Assembly: GCF_031180975.1 (NCBI RefSeq)
Contig: NZ_JAPSLI010000003.1
Coordinates: 50,424-114,423, forward strand
Direction: 5' to 3'
DNA from: Microbacterium sp.
GTDB taxonomy: Bacteria; Actinomycetota; Actinomycetes; Actinomycetales; Microbacteriaceae
Length of the DNA: 64,000 nucleotides
Part shown: positions 19,101 through 26,089 of the stretch, one piece after another
Layout of the letters: every line of letters starts with the position of its first letter
Numbering within the stretch: position 1 is the first letter of the stretch
Notes under the pieces: model-generated
The model's input: the letters and a program-made list of their open reading frames with translations, nothing else
What the model was told of the DNA's origin: nothing
The model's database searches: none
Translations under genes and position numbers: made by a program

Positions 19101-19677
19101 TCGCCCCCGACAGCCGGTGGTAGCCCTCCACGCCGCGGGCGAGCACGAGCAGGTGATCGCCGAGCGGGTCGGGGGTGCCGGTGCGGGCGGGGCTCTTCGA
19201 TCCCCACGCCCCACTCCGGCCGTCGCTTCGCGACGCCCGGAGCCTCTGGGGCGCGTGGGCCCGGCTCAGGGACCCATCGAATGTATCGGCGCCCAACGTG
19301 AGCTCGGCGCCGAAGACGGTCTGCACGCCGGTGAGCTCGGCGGCCTCGGCGAAGCGCGCCGCGCCGTAGAAGCCGTCATGGTCGGTGATGGCGAGGGCGG
19401 TGAGCCCCAGCGCCTCCGCCTCGGCGAGCAGCTCGTCGGGAGAGGAGGCGCCGTCGAGGAAGGAGTACGAGGTGTGTGCGTGCAGTTCCGCGTACGGCAC
19501 CGCGTCCACCGGTCGCGCCGACGGGGGCGGCTCGGCCGGCGGACGGTGCCTGCTGAGCGGGCCGGGGTCGACCCGCGGCCCCTCCGGCTCCGCCGACGCG
19601 GGGACGGGGTCGGTCGGCGCGCTCAGCGTGCGCTCCAGATCCGACCAGCTCAGCCGCGGCTTGTTGTCCCATCCCAT
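16189..19677 (-). CDS. dnaE2: Error-prone DNA polymerase DnaE2 (ImuC), with an inserted REP-like segment
   Basis: A 1162-residue C-family polymerase used in SOS-induced translesion synthesis. It has an N-terminal PHP domain (ELHAHTSYSFLDGAS), the palm catalytic acids in EPDIDVDFDSDRRE, fingers/thumb regions with QGRGSAAAS, and a C-terminal helix-hairpin-helix and OB fold (VEVAGIV-like, ILERSPEGVSNV). It acts with ImuB and ImuA'. The start overlaps the imuB stop (ATGA) and has GGGAGG upstream. Oddity: residues ~133-161 of the PHP domain are encoded by an in-frame palindromic element (19197-19281), where other DnaE2 proteins carry only a short linker. Confidence 0.95.
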   Translation of the reverse strand: MGWDNKPRLSWSDLERTLSAPTDPVPASAEPEGPRVDPGPLSRHRPPAEPPPSARPVDAVPYAELHAHTSYSFLDGASSPDELLAEAEALGLTALAITDHDGFYGAARFAEAAELTGVQTVFGAELTLGADTFDGSLSRAHAPQRLRASRSDGRSGAWGSKSPARTGTPDPLGDHLLVLARGVEGYHRLSGAITRAQLRGGEKGRPRYDLDDLVASADGHWTILTGCRKGGVRRGLAQGDAETPLRRLVDLFGADQVAVELIDHGDPLDTRRNDTLADLAARLHLPVVATNNVHYAAPERARLAEAVAAVRATRSMDELDGWLPAHGSAHLRSGAEMTRRFRRYPGAIENGLRIAAECAFPLRRAKPALPQTDVPAGRTPMSHLRALVWEAVPRLYPRLDDEGRSRIERELNVIEEKDFPGYFLIVHGIVEEARRRGILCQGRGSAAASAVCYLLGITAVDPILYRLPFERFLATTREEEPDIDVDFDSDRREEIIQWVYEQYGRERAAQVANVIQYRPKNAVRDMARALGHSPGQQDAWSKQVDGWSSGLAPAEGHDIPEDVLRYADELLKAPRHLGIHSGGMVLTARPVGEVVPVEHARMPGRTVIQWDKDDAAWMGLVKFDLLGLGMLSALQHSFDLIAETTGERWTLQSLPKEEPAVYDMLCRADSIGVFQVESRAQMGLLPRLQPRAFYELVIQIALIRPGPIQGGAVHPFVRRKLGHDPVTYAHPALKPVLERTLGVPVFQEQLIQMATVLGDCTADEADLLRRAMGSKRGLERIDRIRESLYSGMARHGLTGEAADRIYAQIQAFSNFGFAESHSLSFALLVYASSWVKLHYPAAFLAGLLRAQPMGFYSPSSLTADARHHGVRVLRPDLHASAATDGLERIGADAGPTGMDSCLSPDQPAPGLFDRDAPDESAAHRRDGGYAVRLGFSGIRGIGTALAERIVETREQDGPFRDLHDLVRRTDATAAQLEALATAGAFECLGLSRREAIWMAGAAAEDRARFLPGTVVAVQPPLFADQTGYERLAADLWATGISTDDHPMAHFRAQLDERGVLTSARLRTHEAGRRIEVAGIVTHRQRPATAAGVTFLNLEDEHGLVNVVCSTGVWARYRRVARDSPALIVRGILERSPEGVSNVLADAFEDLRTGLAHRSRDFR
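19197..19281. repeat. REP-like palindromic element inside dnaE2
   Basis: An ~85-bp imperfect palindrome. Outer ends TTCGAT / ATCGAA are inverted; inside, CCCACGC (19203-19209) pairs with GCGTGGG (19253-19259), CCCC with GGGG, CTCCGG (19214-19219) with CCGGAG (19237-19242), and CGTCGC (19221-19226) with GCGACG (19230-19235) around a 3-nt loop. Its right end contains GGCTCAGGGACCCATC, found again at 57000-57015 between two genes. It keeps the dnaE2 frame open. Confidence 0.75.
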
Positions 19678-21230
19678 CAGCGGTACCTCCCCTCTGCCCA
19701 CCAGTCGCCTCCGGAGTGGAACACCAGCCAGGCGCGGTGCCGGGCGTCCAGCAGCTGGAAGCGGTGCCCGTCGCGCGCCCGTTCGGCATCCCACCGGTGT
19801 TCGCGGACCGGCCACGGTCCCGCCCAGCCGATCACCTCCTGATCGTCGATGGATGTCGGAGGACACGACACCTCCCCGCGGGGGTCCACCCGCACCTCCG
19901 CCCCCTCCGGACCCCGCACCCGCACCGGTCGGGCGGGGTCGAACACCTCGGCCGGCAGCGGGCCGGGCAGGCTCCCCGGCCAGGGGCGGGACGGGTCGCG
20001 CTCCATCACGGGGCGCTCGCCCCACGGGGTGAGCACCTGCCGTTCGGCGAGCATGCGCCCTCCGGACACCGCGGCGGTGACGACGCCGCGGTGCCCCAGC
20101 AGCGTCTGCACGCGGGAGACGGCGTGGTGCAGGCGCTCGTCGGTTCCCGACCCGAACAGTCCTGGCTGATGGTGGGCGGCGTCGTCGACGGCGACGGGCA
20201 CGATCCGCACCCCGACGATGCCGCGGAAGGAGTGCGCGGCGTCGGCGTCCTCCGGGACGTCCGCGACCAGGGACTCCAGCTGCCAGCGCACCCGGTCGAC
20301 GAGGTCGCCGGCCTCGAAGCAGGTCGGGTGCAGCCAGGTGCGCGAGGACACCCCGCCGTCATCGTCGGTGAGGTCGATGCGCACCTCCGTGCACACCACC
20401 GACGCGTCGGCGAGGGCGAGCAGCACGGCATCCGCCGTCTGCCGCACCGCGAACGCGATCTGGTCGGACTGTCCGAGCGGCGTGTCGAACTCGATCTCCC
20501 TCGCCAGCTCCGGATCCGGCGGTCGCGGCGACAGCGGGCGGGAGTCCGCGCCGCGGGCGAGAGCGTGCAGCCGCGCGCCGTGCTCGCCGAGGCGGTCGCG
20601 CACCTCGAGGGCACCCAGGGCGGCGAACGCGCCGAGGGTGGACACGCCCAGCCGCTGCAGTAGGCCGGTCAGCTCCTCGTCGCCGAGCACAGCCACGGGA
20701 AGGGGAGCGAGGAAGGCGGCCGATCCGCCCGGCGGCACCACTGACCAGCCGTCACCGGCAGCCTCCGCCGCCTTGGCCGCCAACTCGGCGGTGAACACCC
20801 CGTCCGCCACGCCGACCCGCACCTCGGGGCAGCCGGCGTCGGCGAGGACCCGGCGCAGCGCCGCGGCCGCCTCGCCCTCGCCGCCGTGGTAGCGGGAGAT
20901 GCCCCGGGAGCGCAGGGCGGCGAGGCCGGGACGGATCAGGTGCACCCCCGGGGCGTGCGCCTCGATCAGGCGCAGCATCGGCAGGAAGGCGCGCTCGTCC
21001 CTGGAGGAGTCGTGCGGCAGCATCCGCAGCGACGGCAGCCGGCCCTGCGCGAGCCGCCGCCGTTGCCCCACCCGCACGCCGTGCTCGCGCGCCGACGCCG
21101 TGCACGCCACGACGTGGTTGCCGTGCACGAGCGCGGTGGGGGGATGCGGGGGAGCGGTGCCGAGCACGGCGCGCAGCGGCCAGTCAGGGAACCACAGCAC
21201 GTGCATGCGGGTGGGCTGCGGGGCGTCCAT
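19677..21230 (-). CDS. imuB: ImuB-type Y-family polymerase homologue
   Basis: A 517-residue Y-family-like protein. It opens with VLWFPDWPLRAVLG where active Y-family enzymes carry a catalytic DxDxFFASVE motif; the acidic residues are missing, as in ImuB, which acts as a non-catalytic beta-clamp adaptor. Later segments include a helix-hairpin-helix-like LLQRLGVSTLGAFAAL and a little-finger-like domain, then a long C-terminal extension. It overlaps imuA' upstream and dnaE2 downstream by 4 bp each, so the three genes form one coupled mutasome operon. Confidence 0.9.
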   Translation of the reverse strand: MDAPQPTRMHVLWFPDWPLRAVLGTAPPHPPTALVHGNHVVACTASAREHGVRVGQRRRLAQGRLPSLRMLPHDSSRDERAFLPMLRLIEAHAPGVHLIRPGLAALRSRGISRYHGGEGEAAAALRRVLADAGCPEVRVGVADGVFTAELAAKAAEAAGDGWSVVPPGGSAAFLAPLPVAVLGDEELTGLLQRLGVSTLGAFAALGALEVRDRLGEHGARLHALARGADSRPLSPRPPDPELAREIEFDTPLGQSDQIAFAVRQTADAVLLALADASVVCTEVRIDLTDDDGGVSSRTWLHPTCFEAGDLVDRVRWQLESLVADVPEDADAAHSFRGIVGVRIVPVAVDDAAHHQPGLFGSGTDERLHHAVSRVQTLLGHRGVVTAAVSGGRMLAERQVLTPWGERPVMERDPSRPWPGSLPGPLPAEVFDPARPVRVRGPEGAEVRVDPRGEVSCPPTSIDDQEVIGWAGPWPVREHRWDAERARDGHRFQLLDARHRAWLVFHSGGDWWAEGRYR

Positions 21231-21949
21231 CACGCCACCGCCCAACTCGGATGGGTCGGCAGGGCCTGGGATGCGGTCGGCGCGGCCTCGACGGCGCCCA
21301 GGCTGCCTGGTAGCCGCACCCGCACGCTCTGCGGCCGCGGGGAGGAGCGGGTCTGCGCGGTCAGGGTGACCGTGCGGTCGGAGAGCAGCCCCCACCCCTC
21401 GCCCAGACCCTCCCAGTGCGGGTCGTGCAGGGTGATCAGGCCCTCGCCCTGCGGCCAGTGCGCGGTGGTCAGCAGCGTGCAGCCGCGGTCGCGCAGACGG
21501 GCGGCGAGACGCGCGGCATCCGCATCCCGCACCGGGGTGGCGGGGTTCATCGCGATCAGCGGCACCACCTCGGCCAGCGCCGAGACCACCGCCAGCCACC
21601 GCTCGCCCGGCGAGGGGACCAGGATGAGCCGGTTCAGGTCGACACCGGACGCGGCGGCCGCCTCGAGACCCAGCGTCGGCATGCCCACCGCCGCGCACCA
21701 GCTCCCGCGTCGCGAGGCGGCGCTCATCAGGGCGAAGATCAGGCTGGGCGAGGGGGAGATCGAGTACACCGTGCCGGTCTGCAGGCCACCTTCCGGCAGC
21801 AGCCCCTGCAGGGCGGGATCCAGCGGCAGCACCGGGTCGTTGCTGCGGCGCCGCTGCATCCGTCCGATTTCGCGGCGCAGGCGGAGGATCTCTCCCGCGC
21901 GCCGGTCGGCGGGAGAGGGCGTCGACAGGGCGCTCACTCCGTTCGGCAT
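21230..21949 (-). CDS. imuA': ImuA'-type RecA-like mutasome protein
   Basis: A 239-residue protein at the imuA position of the SOS mutagenesis cassette. It has a RecA-like order (ALQGLLPEGGLQTGTVYSI, later AAVVPLIAMNP) but no intact Walker A: the GxxxxGKT loop is replaced by SPSPSLIF, as in many actinobacterial ImuA' proteins. It binds ImuB and RecA in the known system. The ATG at 21949 is chosen because GAGGA lies 8 bp upstream and the LexA box (21992-22007) would fall inside the coding region of a longer version starting at 22018. Confidence 0.82.
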   Translation of the reverse strand: MPNGVSALSTPSPADRRAGEILRLRREIGRMQRRRSNDPVLPLDPALQGLLPEGGLQTGTVYSISPSPSLIFALMSAASRRGSWCAAVGMPTLGLEAAAASGVDLNRLILVPSPGERWLAVVSALAEVVPLIAMNPATPVRDADAARLAARLRDRGCTLLTTAHWPQGEGLITLHDPHWEGLGEGWGLLSDRTVTLTAQTRSSPRPQSVRVRLPGSLGAVEAAPTASQALPTHPSWAVA

Positions 21950-21991
21950 ATATCCATCCTCGAAGAGATATTCGAATAGTTCAAGTGCACT

Positions 21992-22007
21992 TCGGACACT
22001 AGTTCGC
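21992..22007. promoter_or_regulatory. SOS box (LexA operator) for the imuA'-imuB-dnaE2 operon
   Basis: TCGGACACTAGTTCGC matches the actinobacterial LexA box TCGAAC-N4-GTTCGA at 10 of 12 defined positions. It is 43 bp upstream of the imuA' start, in the divergent gap with the DUF1905 gene. DNA-damage induction of the mutasome is therefore predicted. The divergent gene starts 48 bp away and might also respond. Confidence 0.75.
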
Positions 22008-22055
22008 ACATCCGACATCACCCTTCGCGTGTGGGAAGGGGCTACGCTGAACGGC

Positions 22056-22346
22056 ATGCGGATCGAGTTCGACAGCGTCGTCACCCGCTGGAATTCCCGG
22101 GTCGACTCCTGGTTCTTCGCGACCCTTCCCGAGGAGCTGTCGCTCGACATCCGCGAACTCCCATCGCCCCCGCGCGGCTTCGGCTCTCTGCGGGTGCGGG
22201 CGAGCATCGGCGCAACCGAGTGGACCACGTCGATCTTCTTCAGCGGATCCGCCTTCGTGCTGCCACTGAAGAAGCAGGTCCGTCAGGCGGAGTCCATCGA
22301 AGAAGGCGACGTCGTCACCGTGGAGCTCGACATCCTGGACGTCTGA
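22056..22346 (+). CDS. DUF1905 domain protein
   Basis: A 96-residue beta-rich protein of the DUF1905 family (EFDSVVTRWNS...SWFFATLPEELS...TEWTTSIFFSG...LPLKKQVRQAESIEEGDVVTVELDI). The fold is barrel-like and often fused to a YdeI-type domain; function unknown. ATG 22056 follows a weak ribosome site. It is the last conserved-type gene before the accessory cluster and is divergent from the SOS operon. Confidence 0.82.
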   Translation: MRIEFDSVVTRWNSRVDSWFFATLPEELSLDIRELPSPPRGFGSLRVRASIGATEWTTSIFFSGSAFVLPLKKQVRQAESIEEGDVVTVELDILDV

Positions 22347-22349
22347 CCG

Positions 22350-22363
22350 GCTTATCCACAGCC
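22350..22363 (+). repeat. Left 14-bp direct repeat flanking the accessory cluster (contains DnaA-box consensus)
   Basis: GCTTATCCACAGCC, just after the DUF1905 stop. It contains the perfect DnaA-box consensus TTATCCACA. An identical 14-mer in the same orientation lies at 49087-49100, on the other side of the catabolic/transport cluster. Confidence 0.7.
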
Positions 22364-22468
22364 GCGGAAGACTTCCCGGCGAACGGCAAGGCATCAGAGA
22401 TGCCTACGGCCCCCGTGTCAGCTTGATGAATGCGGGGTGTGTACGGTGGAACGACAGGCCGAGTGAGT

Positions 22469-23242
22469 TCAGCCCACGTAACGCGCGGCGAGTGCTTCAG
22501 TGCCGCGGGCGAGCACGGTCACGTCGGCTGCGACAGTGACGAAGTCGGCCCCGGCCTCGATGTAATCGTCGGCGACCGCCGGGTCGAAGGCGTTCACTCC
22601 GACCTTCTTACCGGCAGCCTGCACGTCTGCGAAGACGCGATGAACGGCGGCGATCACGTCGGGGTGAGTCTGCTGCCCGCCATATCCCATCGACACCGCG
22701 AGGTCGGCGGGTCCGACCAGCACTCCGTCCACGCCATCGACGGCTGCGATCGCTCTCGCCGATTCGACGCCCTCGGGCGATTCGACCTGCACGAGCAGCG
22801 ACACGAGGTCATCGGCGTCCTGGAGATAGTGGGGAAGGCGCCCCCAGCGGGCGCTGCGTGCGAGCGCCGATCCGACGCCGCGAACGCCGTGAGGCGGATA
22901 ACGCACTGCTCGCACTGCCGCTTCGGCCTCCGCAACGGAGCCGATCATGGGCGCGAGCAGATTCTCGGCACCGATGTCGAGCACCCGCTTGATCATCACA
23001 GGGTCGGAAGCGGGCACCCGAACGACGGCGGTGACGGGATACACGGCCATGACCTGGAGCTGGAGCATGACCGATTCCAGAGTGGCGGCCGAGTGCTCCA
23101 TGTCCACGAAGATGAGGTCCAGCCCTGAACCGGCGCAGATCTCCGTTGCCGTCATGCTGCCAGAACTCACCCACATTCCCGCGAGAGCGCGGCGGGCGCC
23201 CCTGAAGGCACCGCGGAACGTCGAGCCGGGACGGGGGATCAT
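22469..23242 (-). CDS. HpcH/HpaI-family aldolase
   Basis: A 257-residue class II pyruvate aldolase of the HpaI / 2-keto-3-deoxy-sugar-acid type. Marks: MWVSSGSMTATEICAGSGL, FVDMEHS (metal-region His), QVESPEGVES (metal-ligand Glu), and VLVGPADLAVSMGY (metal-ligand Asp and GPxDL motif). It cleaves a 4-hydroxy-2-oxoacid to pyruvate and an aldehyde. GGAGGTCGC precedes ATG 23242. It ends the minus-strand operon of the cluster, so it may process a late product of the pathway. True substrate unknown. Confidence 0.87.
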   Translation of the reverse strand: MIPRPGSTFRGAFRGARRALAGMWVSSGSMTATEICAGSGLDLIFVDMEHSAATLESVMLQLQVMAVYPVTAVVRVPASDPVMIKRVLDIGAENLLAPMIGSVAEAEAAVRAVRYPPHGVRGVGSALARSARWGRLPHYLQDADDLVSLLVQVESPEGVESARAIAAVDGVDGVLVGPADLAVSMGYGGQQTHPDVIAAVHRVFADVQAAGKKVGVNAFDPAVADDYIEAGADFVTVAADVTVLARGTEALAARYVG

Positions 23243-23296
23243 GCGACCTCCATGGTCGTCGTGCGCCGAGGCGAGAGGTCGCCCCGGCAGCGGCGG

Positions 23297-24499
23297 TCAA
23301 CGGGCGGCGAGCTCGCGCACGCCGGTCAGCAGCCTCTCGACATCGTCGATCGTGGTGTACGGCGCAAGCCCGACCCGGATACCGCCGTCGCCGAGATCGG
23401 CCCACTTCGCGGCCTCGTGGGCGTAGAACAGCCCGCCGCCCACGGCGATATCCCTGTCGCCGAGACGCCGGCACGCCTCATCGATCCGGATGCCGTCGAT
23501 CGTGAGCAGGACGGTGGGCGTGCTGGCCGCAGGCGAACCGACCCGACGCACGCCCGGGATGTCGCCGAGCCCGGTCAGGAGGACGCCGAGCAGTTCGCTC
23601 TCGTGCAGGTGAAGTGCGTCGTACGACCGCGCCAGGCGCTCGCGCCGTGTGCCTGCGGACGGGACCAGATCGGCGAGGAAGTCGACGGTGGCGGTGAGCC
23701 CGGCGAGCAGCTCGTACGGCAGGGTTCCGAGTTCGAATCGCTCGGGCACCTGGTCGGATGACGGGCGCAGCTTGCGGGGATGCAGACGTTCGAGCGTCTC
23801 GGGGCGCGCACCCAGGATGCCGAGGTGAGGACCGCAGAACTTGTAGCTGGAGCAGACCACGAAGTCGGCACCCATCTGCTCGAAGTCGACGAGGTGGTGC
23901 GCGGCGTAGGCCACGGCGTCGACGTAGAACAGCGCGCCTGCACCGTGCACCAACTCGGCGACAGCGGCGATGTCGGGGCGGGTGCCGAACAGGTTGGATG
24001 CCGCGGTGAGCGCCACGAGTCGTGTCCGCGACGTGAGCACACGGGCGACATCCTCGGTGAGGATGTCGCCCGTGCCCCGATCGAAGTCGATCCACCTGAT
24101 CTCGGCGCCTCTGAGCGCGGCGACCTCGATCCAGGGCGCGACGTTCGCATCGTGATCGAGGCGGGAGAGCACGATCTCATCGCCGGGCTGCAGCAGGTCG
24201 CCGATCGCGGTCGCGAAATCGAACGTGATCTGTGTGGCACTGCGCCCGAACACGACGCCCTCGGGGGCGACATTGAGGAAGTCGCCCATGGCAGCCCGTG
24301 CGGCGTTCACGATGCGGTCAGCACCGCGGGAGAAGAAGTTGTGCGTTCCCCGTTGTGAGACCGGGGCCACGAGTGCGTCGCGGATCGCGCGCGCTACCCG
24401 TTGAGGGACCTGTGTCCCTCCGGGGCCGTCGAAGAGTGCGCTTCCCTCACGAAGCGAAGGAAACTGCGCTCTGATAGTGGAGACCGGGTAGCTACCCAT
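23297..24499 (-). CDS. Cysteine-desulfurase-like class V aminotransferase
   Basis: A 400-residue PLP enzyme of the VC1184-like branch of class V, recognised by FDGPGGTQVP near the start, RSATQITFDFA, LDHDANVAPW, and the PLP-lysine motif SSYKFCGPHLG. Relatives include cysteine desulfurases and kynureninase-like enzymes, but this branch is uncharacterised and not an Isc/Suf protein. GAGAGG precedes the ATG at 24499. It lies between the M17 peptidase and the aldolase genes with 40-55-bp gaps, so it is likely co-transcribed and acts on an amino intermediate. Confidence 0.83.
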   Translation of the reverse strand: MGSYPVSTIRAQFPSLREGSALFDGPGGTQVPQRVARAIRDALVAPVSQRGTHNFFSRGADRIVNAARAAMGDFLNVAPEGVVFGRSATQITFDFATAIGDLLQPGDEIVLSRLDHDANVAPWIEVAALRGAEIRWIDFDRGTGDILTEDVARVLTSRTRLVALTAASNLFGTRPDIAAVAELVHGAGALFYVDAVAYAAHHLVDFEQMGADFVVCSSYKFCGPHLGILGARPETLERLHPRKLRPSSDQVPERFELGTLPYELLAGLTATVDFLADLVPSAGTRRERLARSYDALHLHESELLGVLLTGLGDIPGVRRVGSPAASTPTVLLTIDGIRIDEACRRLGDRDIAVGGGLFYAHEAAKWADLGDGGIRVGLAPYTTIDDVERLLTGVRELAAR

Positions 24500-24540
24500 C
24501 GTGTCCAACCTCTCTGGTCGCTGGTGAATGCCGTCGCACG

Positions 24541-25590
24541 TCATCGGTCGTCGACGGAAGCCGGCCAGCTCGTCACGAGTTCCACCAGGGTCCTCACGCC
24601 GTAACCGGTCGCAACCGGTCCGCCGTCCTGCATCCTGACCGCGGGACCGGCGAAGTCGACGTGCGCGAACGGGATGCCGGGATCCAGGAACTCGCCCAGC
24701 AGCAGGGCCGCCGTGAGAGCGCGACCGGTGTCGGCACGCGGGTGATTGCGATAAACGGCACCAGGTGCGTTCGAGCGGATCTGGGCGATGTATCGGTCAG
24801 CCCAGGGCAGCGGCCACAGTGCCTCGTCCGCCCGGTCGGCGGCGTCCAGCAACCGCTGGGTCAGTGCCGCATCCCGGCCGAGGAGCGCCGCGATCTCGGG
24901 GCCCAGAGCGACAACGGCCTGGTACGTCAGCGTCGCCATCGTGATCACCGCCTGCGGCTGCGATTCGCTCAGCAGCGCGACGGCGTCCGCGAGGACCACC
25001 CTGCCCTCGAAATCTGTGTCGATGATCTCGAGGCCGACTCCGCTGCGCATGGTGACGACATCGCCGGGGCGGATCGCCTCGGGCCCGGGCATGTTCTCGG
25101 CCAGGGGCAGCGCCGCATACACCGGGACGGTGCAACCCAGCTCCGCGAGGGCGACCAGCGCACCGAGCACGGTTGCCGCGCCTGCGCAGTCGGTGTGCAT
25201 GCTGTACATCGCCGAGGGATCCTTCAGCGACAGGCCTCCGCTGTCGAAGGTGATCCCCTTGCCGGCGAGGGCGATCGCCCCGTGAGGCGGCTCCTCGCCG
25301 AGAGGCCCTTCGCCGGGCAGCCACAACTCGACGAGTGAAGGAGGATGGGAGGACCCGGAGCCGATCGCGATGATGCCCCCGAAGCCCTCTTCAGCGAGTT
25401 GCACGGCATCCGTCACCCGGACGCCGAGCCCGAGCTCGGCGGCGAGGGCGCACGCGATCTGTGTGAAGCGTCTCGGATCCAGCTGATTCGCGCGCGCGTT
25501 CGTGAGCGACACTGCCACGTCCACACCGCGGGCGATCGCTGCGCCGGTATCGCCACCGGCTGCGCGTCCGGGAATTTCGACGAGAGGCAT
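24541..25590 (-). CDS. M17 leucyl-aminopeptidase-family protein, short form
   Basis: A 349-residue protein that is only the catalytic domain of M17 aminopeptidases; the usual N-terminal domain (~150 residues) is mostly missing. Metal and catalytic residues remain: GKGITFDSGGLSLKD (Lys and Asp), the Asp of HTDCAGA, and the DxE pair plus Arg in DTDFEGRVVLADA. The normal signature is NTDAEGR, so the motif is altered at two places. Active sites in M17 need hexamers. It probably hydrolyses a dipeptide-like or amide intermediate. Starts 4 bp after the RidA gene. Confidence 0.82.
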   Translation of the reverse strand: MPLVEIPGRAAGGDTGAAIARGVDVAVSLTNARANQLDPRRFTQIACALAAELGLGVRVTDAVQLAEEGFGGIIAIGSGSSHPPSLVELWLPGEGPLGEEPPHGAIALAGKGITFDSGGLSLKDPSAMYSMHTDCAGAATVLGALVALAELGCTVPVYAALPLAENMPGPEAIRPGDVVTMRSGVGLEIIDTDFEGRVVLADAVALLSESQPQAVITMATLTYQAVVALGPEIAALLGRDAALTQRLLDAADRADEALWPLPWADRYIAQIRSNAPGAVYRNHPRADTGRALTAALLLGEFLDPGIPFAHVDFAGPAVRMQDGGPVATGYGVRTLVELVTSWPASVDDR

Positions 25591-25594
25591 CCGA

Positions 25595-25948
25595 TCACTC
25601 CAGCACAGTCGCGATGGCGACGATCTCGAAGCGGAAGTCCTGCACCAGCTCGCCGCCGTGGGTGAACCGTGGCGGCACCGGATCGGGAATCATGTCCCTG
25701 TAGATCGCGTCGAACTCCGCGAAGTGACTCATGTCGCTGAGAATGCAATGAACCTGGAGCAGGCCGGTCAGGTCCGACCCGTACTCCGTCAGGGTCTTCT
25801 CGAGGTCGGCGATCGCAGCCCTCACCTCATCCGCGAAAGCCGCCGGCCGCTGCCCGTCGGCATCGAGGCCGACCTTCCCGGAAGTGAAGACGATTCCGTT
25901 CGCGACCCGGGCGGACCCGTACGTACCCAAACTGGTTTCTGCCGTCAT
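25595..25948 (-). CDS. RidA/YjgF-family protein
   Basis: A 117-residue Rid protein (NGIVFTSGKVGLD, then LTEYGSDLTGLLQVHCILSDM and VPPRFTHGGELVQDFRFEIVAIA). RidA proteins hydrolyse reactive enamine/imine intermediates; other Rid subgroups are amidohydrolase-like and sit in catabolic operons. The canonical catalytic Arg of RidA near the C-terminus (xxR-V) is replaced by PPRFTHG, so deaminase activity is uncertain. First gene of the minus-strand operon, ~140 bp from the divergent hyuA1, with the shared operator motif between them. Confidence 0.85.
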   Translation of the reverse strand: MTAETSLGTYGSARVANGIVFTSGKVGLDADGQRPAAFADEVRAAIADLEKTLTEYGSDLTGLLQVHCILSDMSHFAEFDAIYRDMIPDPVPPRFTHGGELVQDFRFEIVAIATVLE

Positions 25949-25983
25949 GGCTTCACCGTAGAAGCCGACACGAGTACCACATG

Positions 25984-25995
25984 TGCAAGGTGCAC
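25984..25995. promoter_or_regulatory. Copy 1 of shared cluster motif TGCAAGGTGCAC
   Basis: TGCAAGGTGCAC (two TGCA half-sites 3 bp apart) lies in the divergent promoter region of the ridA and hyuA1 operons. The identical 12-mer occurs at 37557-37568 on the other strand, in front of the second hyu operon. The likely binder is the PucR-type regulator at 36001-37554. Confidence 0.6.
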
Positions 25996-26076
25996 TTTTG
26001 CGAGCCCGCCATGGGGGCAATGTGACCAAGTCGGCCATCCGTGTTCGTCTATCGTCTTCCCATCGCCCGAACGCCA

Positions 26077-26083
26077 AAGGAGG
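26077..26083 (+). promoter_or_regulatory. Strong ribosome-binding site that fixes a TTG start for hyuA1
   Basis: AAGGAGG, a perfect anti-16S match, ends 6 bases before TTG at 26090. No ATG or GTG lies closer before the conserved DIGGTFTD motif, so TTG is the start. Confidence 0.7.
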
Positions 26084-26089
26084 CAGTTC

